Below are positions 14,622-22,625 of a stretch of DNA of 32,605 nucleotides, one piece after another. Within the stretch, counting starts at the first letter, position 1, and each line of letters begins with the position of its first letter. Made by a program: the position numbers and the translations under genes. Under the pieces are notes generated by a model. It was not told the origin of the DNA, did no database searches, and saw nothing but the letters and a program-made list of their open reading frames with translations. Origin of the DNA: Lachnospiraceae bacterium (lineage in GTDB: Bacteria; Bacillota; Clostridia; Lachnospirales; Lachnospiraceae); assembly GCA_029338735.1 (NCBI GenBank), contig JAQYAY010000005.1:1-32605 (forward strand), given 5' to 3'.

Positions 14622-17300
14622 TCATGACGAACGGCGTCTGTCATGAGTCTTGTAATACTCTGCCTTGTTCCTGTACATCATCTGCTCAGCATCAAGCTGC
14701 GCTCTTTTTCTCGATACAGAGTTCTTCGTCCAGCCCCATCCTATCGAGATAAAAATGGAATCCCTCTCAATGATATGTGACTCCTCTTCCATAAATGACC
14801 TGAATCTTTCCTGATCCACGCCTTCAAATACAAGAACGAATTCGTCACCGCCGATCCTGTAGAGCGTACTGCCTTCAAAGAGGTCACCAAGAAGCCGTGC
14901 AGCCCTTATGATCAGCTGATCTCCCTTGGCATGGCCGAAAGTATCGTTGGTATCCTTCAGTCCATTGAGATCTGCAAAGACGATTCCCATAGGAATTCTC
15001 TTTCTCTCAAGCCGCATCATGTCTTCCTCATAGGCATTACGATTGCGGACACCTGTGAGCTGATCCTTCCTCGACAACTCCATCAGCTGCTCGATCAGTA
15101 GCTGGTTCTTGATCTCTGAATTCAGGAACAGGCCTATCGTCTGCAACAGGCTCTTCGTATTCAGGAACTCTGCCTTGACATAGTTTTCAACACCTATATA
15201 TCCATTGAGTGTCTGGCCATCCTTCAGCAGCACTTCCATGAAATTCCTGCATCCGGGATCTTTTACACCCTCAGGAGCCTTCTCCATCACTGCCGGCACA
15301 TCTGAAATGATGATCACATCGTCCTCATTGGCATATCTGTTCCACCAGTTCACATTGTGAATAGTATCAACAGGCTGGAGATCTTCCTTCTTCACACCAG
15401 GTCCGCACCATTCCCTGACCGTCACCATCTCTGAATCACGGACACGGCCAAAGTATATGCGGTCAGGATGAATGAGAGTTCCCATCTCGGCCATCACCTG
15501 AGCTACGGCATCGTCAAGAGTCTTGCCCTGATGCAGGAGCTTGGCTGCACGGATGATCACATTGTCCATCTGCTCATTCAGAGCCAGCTGATCGGCCTGT
15601 GATATCTGTGGTCCGAGTCCCTGAAGCTTGTCAAAATGAAGTCTCTTGAACTCTTCAATCGGTACGGGCTTGGAATACAGATATCCCTGGAAATATGTGA
15701 CCGGATATCTCTGCAGGAATGCCTGCAGTTCCTCATTCTCTATTCCTTCTATGCAGATAGCCTTACCACTCTCTGTAACGGCATGTGACAGTCCATTGAT
15801 GATATTCTGGTCAATACGGTTGTCAAGGATATCCTTGATGAACTGTCTGTCGATCTTGACCTCATCAATAGGCATTTTTCTCAAGAGATTAAGTGACGAA
15901 TATCCTGTCCCGAAATCATCCAGGGCAAATCTTATACCACGGGCGCGAAGAGTCGAAACCTTGTCACGGAGCATATTCTCATCCATGATACGGCATCTCT
16001 CCGTCAGTTCCAGACACAGATTCTTCGGTGAATATCCTGTCTCATCAAGGATATTGATCACTGAATCAGCAAAATTGCTCTTCTCAATCTGTGCATATGA
16101 CAGATTCACATTCACAACGAAATCAGGATCTCTCTTGGTAAAATCCTTGGAATCAATGCAGGCCTGACGCAGAATGAATGCACCTAGCTCCGGGAAGACC
16201 GTATCTTTTTCAAGGATGGAAATGAACTCATCCGGACTCACGTACCCATATTTCTCATTGTGCCATCTGATAAGGGCCTCCATACCGGCAAGAGTCCCGT
16301 CAGAAACCCTGATGATCGGCTGATAACACAGATAGAATCCTCTGCAACCGTCGATGACACTCTCTCTGATGACATTGAGTTCTTCCAGCCACTGTCTGTT
16401 CTTCTCAGAGATACGGTTGTGGAAGACTATCAGCTCGCCTTGATGCCTGTCCTTGGAATCGGAATACGAATACAGCAGGCACGAATACATGGTATGAGAG
16501 CTCACTATATGATCAGTCACCGTCATTCCGCCGGCAGCAAGGAACAGGTGTATCCTGCATCCCTCTACATCAAATCCCTGCTTTGTATCAATGCGGAGCT
16601 TGTCATAAATGGCTGCCAGTTCCTTCATCGGGATGACCTGTGAACTGACGGCAAATTTCGCGCCCTCCATCCTGTAGAATTCACAGTTGTTGCCATAGTA
16701 TTCATGGAGCATATCTGCGAACTTGATCAGTACTTCATTGCCGAATGAATATCCGTAAACGTCATTGACCTCTGTAAAGCGCGTGGAACCGATCAGCAGC
16801 ACATTGGTCTCTGTATCATGAGCATCCTTGCGGTATGCCTTCATATCGTTAAAGAACGCGTACAGATTTGGAAGTCCTGTCACCGTGTCAATCCTGCTCT
16901 GAATACCGATATTCATGACGATTCCAGCAATACATGCAGCATCACCATTGTCATCAGTGATCAGTGAAGCAGATACCTCACAGCTGACATAACTTCCATT
17001 CTTGTCCTTCATCCTGCACTTGGCAAGCATTTTCTCAGTCTGATGCTCCCTGAGCTCTTCCATTCTCCTCTGGAATTCTACCCTGTCTTCAGGGTGCATC
17101 CTTAAAATCCAGTCCTCTTCACCCTGCTGGATCTGCTCACCAGGCAGACCGAAGAAGTCTATTGCTGTCTTGCACCATCTGATATTTCCGTTTTTCTCAT
17201 CAAGTACGAAAAGATACCTTCCGTCGTCAGATACCGTAAAAGCCTGAAAAAAGCTGTTCAGCAGCGCCTTATCTTTAAATAACCCCGGCATCAGTTCCAC
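14622..17300 (-). CDS. Bifunctional c-di-GMP enzyme: PAS, degenerate GGDEF, EAL, GAF-like, GGDEF
   Basis: 892-aa soluble signalling protein. PAS-like domain about 20-135; a first GGDEF fold at 135-295 whose signature is RMEGAKF, so inactive; an EAL domain at 300-555 with Glu341 (EAL), Asn399, Glu431/Glu434 (ELTER), Asp461-Asp462 (DDFGTG), Lys482, Glu518 and Gln538, the full phosphodiesterase set; a GAF-like region at 570-735; and a canonical GGDEF at 740-890 with Asp777 and GGDEF 817-821. No RxxD inhibitory site precedes the active GGDEF. It should thus both make and degrade c-di-GMP, gated by its sensor domains. The start is GTG at 17300 with AGGAGG seven bases upstream. Follows the exonuclease gene after 12 bases. 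Confidence 0.93.
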   Translation of the reverse strand: MELMPGLFKDKALLNSFFQAFTVSDDGRYLFVLDEKNGNIRWCKTAIDFFGLPGEQIQQGEEDWILRMHPEDRVEFQRRMEELREHQTEKMLAKCRMKDKNGSYVSCEVSASLITDDNGDAACIAGIVMNIGIQSRIDTVTGLPNLYAFFNDMKAYRKDAHDTETNVLLIGSTRFTEVNDVYGYSFGNEVLIKFADMLHEYYGNNCEFYRMEGAKFAVSSQVIPMKELAAIYDKLRIDTKQGFDVEGCRIHLFLAAGGMTVTDHIVSSHTMYSCLLYSYSDSKDRHQGELIVFHNRISEKNRQWLEELNVIRESVIDGCRGFYLCYQPIIRVSDGTLAGMEALIRWHNEKYGYVSPDEFISILEKDTVFPELGAFILRQACIDSKDFTKRDPDFVVNVNLSYAQIEKSNFADSVINILDETGYSPKNLCLELTERCRIMDENMLRDKVSTLRARGIRFALDDFGTGYSSLNLLRKMPIDEVKIDRQFIKDILDNRIDQNIINGLSHAVTESGKAICIEGIENEELQAFLQRYPVTYFQGYLYSKPVPIEEFKRLHFDKLQGLGPQISQADQLALNEQMDNVIIRAAKLLHQGKTLDDAVAQVMAEMGTLIHPDRIYFGRVRDSEMVTVREWCGPGVKKEDLQPVDTIHNVNWWNRYANEDDVIIISDVPAVMEKAPEGVKDPGCRNFMEVLLKDGQTLNGYIGVENYVKAEFLNTKSLLQTIGLFLNSEIKNQLLIEQLMELSRKDQLTGVRNRNAYEEDMMRLERKRIPMGIVFADLNGLKDTNDTFGHAKGDQLIIRAARLLGDLFEGSTLYRIGGDEFVLVFEGVDQERFRSFMEEESHIIERDSIFISIGWGWTKNSVSRKRAQLDAEQMMYRNKAEYYKTHDRRRSS

Positions 17301-17312
17301 TTTGTTGCCTCC

Positions 17313-18326
17313 TCAGATTGATTTGAATCCGTATTTATTATACTGCTCTTTTCTCTTATCTTCTGAAAGTCTCTCAAGACTCATCTCATCAAATGAATGC
17401 ATGAGAGATACATCTCTTTTTATTGTAGCCAGCTTCCGGCTGAGGAATGCTGTCTCCCTGTCACGAATCAGCGCATTGATCGGAGTCCTCTTTATCCCCA
17501 GAGACTCTTTCCAGAATGCTGACAGTGCCTTTCTATCCTTGTCATCTGCGCATGAATCAATTGCATCATAAATCCCGTCAAGTGAACCATATTCATTCAG
17601 CAAAGGTGCTGCAGCCGAACTCACTCCCTTGACACCTGGAATATTGTCAGACGAATCTCCGACTATTCCCTTGAGATCAGGGATCTGTGACGGCTCTACA
17701 CCATACTCAGCCCGGCAGATATCCGGAGTGATCTGCGCAGACTTATCAGGCAGGCAGAACTTTTTCTCACTGGAAAAAATGGACGCATACTTCTGTGTGA
17801 TCGCATCAGCATTCTCCTGCTTTGTCTGAATGAGCCATAGAGATGTCTGATCGTTTATCAGCTGCAGGTAATCATGATCCTTCGTGATGATATATGTCGG
17901 CATCTGATCCTCGTACAGCTTCGCAGCCGAGCCTGCCAGATCATCAGCCTCATATGTATCGCTCATCTCTACCGCATAGCCGATCTCACGGAGCATATCC
18001 TCCATATTGATGAACTGCTGCTTCAGCGGTTCAGGCGTGGCCCCGCGGTTGGCCTTGTAATCTGCGTATTCCTCACGTCTGAATGTATCACGTGTCGTAT
18101 CGAAGCAGATCACCATATGTGTGATGTGCTGATCTTTTTCTATTTTGCGAAGGGTCTTCGTCATTGTGTACATGGCATTTGTATACAGGCCATTATACTG
18201 CATGATCCTGTCATAGTACTTTTCTTTTTCCTCATCAGTCTTTGCAAAAAGTATCTGCTTCGGAAGAAGTCCGTAGTACGAAGTGACCAGCATTGACGAT
18301 CCGTCAACTATCAGAAAACGTCCCAT
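17313..18326 (-). CDS. Stand-alone 5'-3' exonuclease (PolA N-terminal domain family)
   Basis: 337-aa FEN-like nuclease without a polymerase domain, expected to remove RNA primers or flaps. Metal-binding acidic residues are visible in FLIVDGSSML, VICFDTTRDTFRRE, YEADDLAGSAAK and ITKDHDYLQL, and the H3TH DNA-binding motif is GIVGDSSDNIPGVKGVSSAAAPLL. It begins one base after the S1-domain gene stop (TAATATG), so translation is coupled; its stop overlaps the GGDEF/EAL ribosome site. Stand-alone 5' nucleases occur in many Firmicutes alongside PolA and may take over Okazaki processing. The link to c-di-GMP genes is transcriptional only. Confidence 0.93.
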   Translation of the reverse strand: MGRFLIVDGSSMLVTSYYGLLPKQILFAKTDEEKEKYYDRIMQYNGLYTNAMYTMTKTLRKIEKDQHITHMVICFDTTRDTFRREEYADYKANRGATPEPLKQQFINMEDMLREIGYAVEMSDTYEADDLAGSAAKLYEDQMPTYIITKDHDYLQLINDQTSLWLIQTKQENADAITQKYASIFSSEKKFCLPDKSAQITPDICRAEYGVEPSQIPDLKGIVGDSSDNIPGVKGVSSAAAPLLNEYGSLDGIYDAIDSCADDKDRKALSAFWKESLGIKRTPINALIRDRETAFLSRKLATIKRDVSLMHSFDEMSLERLSEDKRKEQYNKYGFKSI

Positions 18327-18327
18327 A

Positions 18328-19044
18328 TTATTTGTCTAATTTAATTCCTGCGAGAAGACTTCCAAGGCTTGTAGTTGCCTCTACTCCTGAAGAATACTCT
18401 TTTTCTTCAGGCTCTTCTTCAACAGGCTCCTCAGGTGCCTTCGGATCTGCGATGAGTCCCTTCATGGAAAGAGATACCTTGCCATCCTTGATACCTTTGA
18501 CACGGACCTTTACATCCTGTCCTTCTTTTACTATCTCTGCAGGACTCTGAATCCTTCTCTGAACAAACTCTGAAATATGTACAAGACCTGAAATACCGTC
18601 ACCGAGATTGATGAATGCTCCATACGGCATGATGCTCTCGACCTTGCCGTCTACGACGTTGCCTGGCACCAGTGATGAAATCCTCTTGTTTCTGGCATCA
18701 GCCTCCTGAGCACGAATCAGTTCTCTTGCAGAGAAGATGAGCTTCTCATTCTCCTGATCAGCCTCTGTCACAAGGACATTGATTCTCTTTCCCACATAGC
18801 TGTCGAGATCATCTACATATCTGCCTGACAGTCTTGATGCCGGAATGAATCCTCTGATGCCCTCTGCATAAGCTACGCATCCACCCTTGACAGCCTCTAT
18901 GATCTCAACATCTATCGGAGTCTTTGAAGCCATTTCAGCGCGGAGTCTTTCCCATCCGAGATCCTCTTCTGTCTCGATCTTCTTCTGCCTCTCAAGAGAC
19001 TCATTTATCTCTTTTTCATAATCCTTCATTGTTTCTTCAGCCAT
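18328..19044 (-). CDS. S1 RNA-binding domain protein (RpsA-like, two S1 repeats)
   Basis: 238-aa RNA-binding protein. Two S1 repeats are visible: about 41-112 (VEIIEAVKGGCVAYAEGIRGFIPASRLS) and 124-200 (GNVVDGKVESIMPYGAFINLGDGISGLVHISEF). The C-terminus is an acidic EEP-rich linker. It is far shorter than Escherichia coli S1 and resembles the short Firmicute proteins annotated as 30S S1 homologues, thought to aid translation or RNA turnover. First gene of a four-gene operon. AAAGGAG lies about 11 bases before the ATG, and a good promoter (19083-19111) precedes it. Confidence 0.9.
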   Translation of the reverse strand: MAEETMKDYEKEINESLERQKKIETEEDLGWERLRAEMASKTPIDVEIIEAVKGGCVAYAEGIRGFIPASRLSGRYVDDLDSYVGKRINVLVTEADQENEKLIFSARELIRAQEADARNKRISSLVPGNVVDGKVESIMPYGAFINLGDGISGLVHISEFVQRRIQSPAEIVKEGQDVKVRVKGIKDGKVSLSMKGLIADPKAPEEPVEEEPEEKEYSSGVEATTSLGSLLAGIKLDK

Positions 19045-19082
19045 AGCTATAAAATCTCCTTTAAATACAAAAAACCATACTA

Positions 19083-19111
19083 ATTATACTATCCAGAGAA
19101 ACTTACTTCAA
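19083..19111 (-). promoter_or_regulatory. Promoter of the S1/exonuclease/GGDEF-EAL/lipase operon
   Basis: Minus-strand TTGAAG (19106-19111), 17-base spacer, TATAAT (19083-19088), about 40 bases before the S1 start codon. The only clear promoter ahead of the four tightly packed genes. Confidence 0.75.
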
Positions 19112-19136
19112 GAACAAAATTTTAAAGTTCATTTAA

Positions 19137-19229
19137 ACTTCGCCTGTTATCACAAGTCTCTCAGGCAATGGCACAATCGATACCAACGGCTACAAGCTGT
19201 ATGTAAATGGTAGGCTCTATAACGGTTAA
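19137..19229 (+). pseudogene. 3' relic of a lost plus-strand gene, cell-wall/glucan-binding-repeat-like
   Basis: A 30-codon open stretch with no start codon, preceded by an in-frame stop (19134-19136), encodes a tail that includes SLSGNGTIDTNGYKLYVNGRL and ends YNG before TAA. The NGYKLYVNGRLYNG segment resembles the aromatic-glycine repeats of choline/glucan-binding or similar surface proteins. It is followed at once by a strong terminator with a T-tail in the right direction. This looks like the last codons and terminator of a surface-protein gene whose body was deleted. The protein family is a guess from a short string; the stop-plus-terminator layout is directly visible. Confidence 0.5.
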
Positions 19230-19265
19230 AAAAAGCGGCGGGACCGATGGCCCCGCCGTTTCTTT
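19228..19265. terminator. Bidirectional intrinsic terminator
   Basis: Stem CGGCGGG (19236-19242) with CCCGCCG (19252-19258), nine-base loop, extendable by two weaker pairs. Seven A's before it give a U-run on the minus strand, ending the PilZ transcript just after its stop codon; TTTCTTT follows on the plus strand, serving the truncated gene to the left. Confidence 0.85.
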
Positions 19266-19887
19266 ATGCTTTATCTGCGTCTTCCTTTTTGACCCCTACC
19301 GGGCTGTTCACCATATACTCAAAATCAATCTGCATCATCTTGACCTGCTTGCTGTAGTTCGATGGAACATCATCCACCTTGCATCCGTAGAACCAGGTAC
19401 CATTGTCCATGTCCTTGACTGACATTATTTTCCCGAAGAGCTTGATTCCTCTCCAGTTCAGCTCCAGCCACAGGCCGGCCTTGTACTGTCTGTCGAGAAT
19501 CACGGCAAATCCGCGTTCACTCACATCAAAGAGCTTGGCATCATAATCATTGACCCTGCAGCTCTCATTCACCGGATATCTGCGGTATTCACGGTGATAA
19601 TTTCTCGGAGTCTCCTCCTTTTTTCCATATGTCAGATAGATCCTGTTGCCACGGTAGTCTACCGGGAGTATCTTGACATCATCAAAGACATCATTGGTTC
19701 CTATGATTGCTATAGATGTCCTGCCATCACTGAAATCGACAAAATTGTCATACTCATCTGTCACAGCAGCTAATCCTATCAGACTCCCCTCCTCAACGAT
19801 TACTACTGACTTGTAGATATGTTCTGAATCATTTGTCTTATTATCCAGTAAAACCTCTGTCCCTTCTTTAAGCTTGTCACTAAGCAT
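19264..19887 (-). CDS. PilZ-domain c-di-GMP receptor (YcgR-like two-domain)
   Basis: 207-aa cytoplasmic effector. The N-terminal about 95 residues look like the YcgR-N (PilZN) beta-rich domain (LKEGTEVLLDN, ending VKILPVDYRGNRIYLTY). The PilZ domain follows with the two ligand motifs: RxxxR at Arg99-Arg103 (REYRRYPV) and DxSxxG at Asp121-Gly126 (DVSERG). Such proteins change partner activity (flagellar motor, polysaccharide synthase or transcription factor) on binding c-di-GMP. GAAGGAAA precedes the ATG. It lies between two loci encoding c-di-GMP enzymes and 15 bases after a ribbon-helix-helix gene, with which it likely shares a promoter. The target is not visible here. Confidence 0.9.
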   Translation of the reverse strand: MLSDKLKEGTEVLLDNKTNDSEHIYKSVVIVEEGSLIGLAAVTDEYDNFVDFSDGRTSIAIIGTNDVFDDVKILPVDYRGNRIYLTYGKKEETPRNYHREYRRYPVNESCRVNDYDAKLFDVSERGFAVILDRQYKAGLWLELNWRGIKLFGKIMSVKDMDNGTWFYGCKVDDVPSNYSKQVKMMQIDFEYMVNSPVGVKKEDADKA

Positions 19888-19902
19888 AGTATTTCCTTCG
19901 CT

Positions 19903-20097
19903 TTAGTCGTGGGAATGCTCTCCGAATCTCTGCATATACTCAGTAAATGCATCAGCTACAAGGGCTGAAAAAGAAAGCCCTCTTCGCTCTGCTTCAGCCT
20001 TCGCTCTCTCATACATATCAGGACGCATGGTAAGAGTGTACTGTTTCTTCGGCGTAGCTACCTTCGGCCTTCCTCTGTGTGGTTTTTCCTCTGGCAT
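19903..20097 (-). CDS. Small ribbon-helix-helix protein with AT-hook-like N-terminus
   Basis: 64-aa DNA-binding protein. Start set at 20097 because AAGGAG lies nine bases upstream; the longer frame uses a TTG that would put the ribosome site inside the coding region. The N-terminus holds RGRPKV, an AT-hook core (GRP flanked by basic residues), followed by a CopG/Arc-like fold: strand KQYTLTMRP, helix DMYERAKAEAERRG, turn LSFS, helix ALVADAFTEYMQRF. Probably a dimeric regulator, possibly of its own operon with the PilZ gene 15 bases downstream. An antitoxin role is possible for this fold, but no toxin gene is adjacent. Confidence 0.75.
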   Translation of the reverse strand: MPEEKPHRGRPKVATPKKQYTLTMRPDMYERAKAEAERRGLSFSALVADAFTEYMQRFGEHSHD

Positions 20098-20143
20098 ATC
20101 CTTATTCTCCTTTTGCAATTCTTAAAAAATGCTTACAAAATTT

Positions 20144-20171
20144 ATTATACAATTTAATAAAATATTTGCAA
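20144..20171 (-). promoter_or_regulatory. Promoter of the RHH-PilZ operon
   Basis: Minus-strand TTGCAA (20166-20171), 16-base spacer, TATAAT (20144-20149), about 47 bases before the RHH start codon, in an AT-rich gap after the GH94 gene. TTGCAA is itself a palindrome. Confidence 0.65.
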
Positions 20172-20202
20172 TGCTTTTTATCCTAAGTATATGCCCTCGG
20201 AA

Positions 20203-22605
20203 TCAGAGGATTACTTCTATTTCGTTGTTTTCTTTCAGATTCTCCGCTGGTATATAATCACCTTCGAGTACTTCACCATTCAGTCTGAGGCTTGTCACTC
20301 CAGACTGTCTGTGATCAGGGTTCGATACAGATATTGACAGGTGGTGTCCACGGAAGTCCTTTTCAATTGAAAAAGAATCCCATGATGACGGTATTGAAGG
20401 ACTGATATGAATTCCTCCCAGATCAGGTCTCATACCGCAGATTCCTTCAACACATCCCACCATTACTGTACTTGCTGTCCCTGTAAGCCAGTGAACATGG
20501 CTTCGTCCCATATTCGGTGAGTATTTGCCTTCCGTAAACTGCCCATATACATATGGCTCTATCTTTCTGATATCAGCCTTTCTGTTCTGTGCCGCCGGTG
20601 CATTCTCCATGAAGTACATGAATGCATCATCACCCTTGCCCATAAGAGCTTCTGCAAGAATCAGCCATCCCTGTGACTGGGAGAAGATGCCGCCATTTTC
20701 CTTCATTCCTGCATTGAAGATCACTGCCAGTGCTCCATCAAATGCATGCTCATGATACGGCGGATCCATAAGAACTGCACCATATGCTGTATTGAGCTGT
20801 GAATCAACGAGTGCAAACGACTCCTTCTCCTGCTCCTTCGTCGCAAGAGTACTGATTACTGACCATGACTGTGGATTGAGCCAGATAGCAGCTTCAGGAT
20901 CACCCGGTTTGCCGATCTTTTCGCCATCTTCAGTGTACCCACGTATGAATCTGTCCTCATCCCAGCACAGATCCTGGATCTTCTTCCCGTATTCATCGAT
21001 CAGTGCATCAAGCTTCGTCACATATACTGTATCTTTACGATACTCAGCAAACTGCTTCATAAGCACCAGCGCATAATAGAACTGGAATGCTACAAAGCTC
21101 GACTCACCATTGGCGCCCAGGCGCAGGCAGTCGTTCCAGTCTGCCCAGAGTCCTGCTGGAAGTCCATGAGGTCCCAGATGATTCAGAGAAAAGTCTATGG
21201 CCTTCTTCAGATGATCATATACTTTGTCGCTACCATTATTACAGTATGGAACCTCCTTGTCAAGGAAAGCCAGATCACCGGTTTCTGCGATATACTTATA
21301 AACCGTAGGGAAAAGCCAGAGCGCATCATCAGCTCTGTATGTACCATCATAATCAGGATCATCAGGCGTCATCTCATGACCAGGATTGTGAGTATACTTC
21401 ACAAGTGGGAGCCCGCCGCCATTATCTACCTGTCCAGACAGCATGAATTCTATTTTATCAGCAGCCATCTCCGGAGCCAGATGGATAATGCCCTGAATAT
21501 CCTGTACCGTGTCGCGGAACCCGAAACCATTTCTCTGTCCGCAATAAATAAAGGAAGCTGCTCTCGACCACAGGAATGTCATAAAACAGTTGTATGCATT
21601 CCAGGTATTAACCATGGTATCGAACTCTTTTGACGGAGTATGGACTTCAAAGTGACTGAACTTCTCATACCACCAGTTCTTGAGTTCTTTTACCTCATCA
21701 GTTACTATATCCCTCGTATGGATCTCATAGTGTCGGATGATCTCTGTCGACTCATTATTATCCTTCATCCCGACGATGAAGCAGAATGTCTTTCTCTCAC
21801 CCGGATCCAGCGTGACCTTTGTAGACAATGCCCCGACACTATTGCCACCGTAATTTAAGGCGCCGCCCAGATTTCCTTTTTCTATACCAATAGGATTATT
21901 ATAATATCGATATGGCCCCAGGAACTCATCCCTGTCACCGCAGTATGAGCTGACCTCTGCACCTGCGAGCCCTATGAAACGTTCTACGAAATGATTGCCA
22001 TCGCTCTTATCTCCAGCATCTCCTGAAACGTCGAGATTGCCATTTACCTGCTGACGGATCTTGTTGTTTTCATAAAGAGTTCTTGTGATAAAAAGTGTAT
22101 ACTGCAGGTTCACCTGATCCTGTTCATAATTGTTCTCATTGGTAAATTCACAGACACCTGAAACAGTGAGATTCCTCGGCCTCTTTGAATGATTCTCTAC
22201 AGATACTGCCCAGACCTCATGCTCTGCATCAAGAGGAATATAATAGAGCACCTCTGAATGTATGCCTGAATATGCTGCATACATCTTCGTATATCCCATG
22301 CCATGACGGCAGATGCTTCTGTAATCATTCAGATCCTTGCCTACCGGCTGCCATGAAGCTGACCAGTAATCAGCTGTGTCATCATCTCTGATATACACAT
22401 ACCTGCCAGGCCTGTCCTGCTGATTGAATACATACCGAATGATCCTCCCGTCTGCCCCTGATTTTGCGAAACTGTATCCACCGGCATTATTGGAAATCAG
22501 TCCCCCATAATTGACTGACCCCAGGTAATTGGCCCACGGAGCTGGTGTCGCCGGATTCGTGATCACATATTCCCTTGCCTTATCATCAAAATAGCCGTAT
22601 TCCAC
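20203..22605 (-). CDS. GH94 beta-disaccharide phosphorylase (cellobiose or chitobiose type)
   Basis: 800-aa inverting phosphorylase that cleaves a beta-linked disaccharide with phosphate to give a sugar 1-phosphate, saving ATP. It opens MEYGYFDDKAREYVITNP, as known cellobiose and diacetylchitobiose phosphorylases do; HGMGYTKMYAAYSGI, GFGFRDTVQDIQG and the catalytic LWADWNDCLRL (general-acid Asp492) are present, and the C-terminus has the usual beta-sandwich (HLSISVSNPDHRQSGV). The DRPGRYVYIRDDD and WSASWQPV wording is closer to diacetylchitobiose than to cellobiose phosphorylase by memory, but the substrate is not settled. Cytoplasmic, no signal. The start is GTG at 22605 with AGGAGG eight to nine bases upstream, 20 bases after the EAL gene, so the two are cotranscribed. 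Confidence 0.92.
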   Translation of the reverse strand: MEYGYFDDKAREYVITNPATPAPWANYLGSVNYGGLISNNAGGYSFAKSGADGRIIRYVFNQQDRPGRYVYIRDDDTADYWSASWQPVGKDLNDYRSICRHGMGYTKMYAAYSGIHSEVLYYIPLDAEHEVWAVSVENHSKRPRNLTVSGVCEFTNENNYEQDQVNLQYTLFITRTLYENNKIRQQVNGNLDVSGDAGDKSDGNHFVERFIGLAGAEVSSYCGDRDEFLGPYRYYNNPIGIEKGNLGGALNYGGNSVGALSTKVTLDPGERKTFCFIVGMKDNNESTEIIRHYEIHTRDIVTDEVKELKNWWYEKFSHFEVHTPSKEFDTMVNTWNAYNCFMTFLWSRAASFIYCGQRNGFGFRDTVQDIQGIIHLAPEMAADKIEFMLSGQVDNGGGLPLVKYTHNPGHEMTPDDPDYDGTYRADDALWLFPTVYKYIAETGDLAFLDKEVPYCNNGSDKVYDHLKKAIDFSLNHLGPHGLPAGLWADWNDCLRLGANGESSFVAFQFYYALVLMKQFAEYRKDTVYVTKLDALIDEYGKKIQDLCWDEDRFIRGYTEDGEKIGKPGDPEAAIWLNPQSWSVISTLATKEQEKESFALVDSQLNTAYGAVLMDPPYHEHAFDGALAVIFNAGMKENGGIFSQSQGWLILAEALMGKGDDAFMYFMENAPAAQNRKADIRKIEPYVYGQFTEGKYSPNMGRSHVHWLTGTASTVMVGCVEGICGMRPDLGGIHISPSIPSSWDSFSIEKDFRGHHLSISVSNPDHRQSGVTSLRLNGEVLEGDYIPAENLKENNEIEVIL

Positions 22606-22625
22606 TAGTTAAACCCTCCTGAAAA

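Noticed and set aside
19903-20097. Toxin-antitoxin locus from the RHH protein
   Set aside because: The next gene is a clear PilZ protein, not a toxin, and nothing toxin-sized lies upstream.
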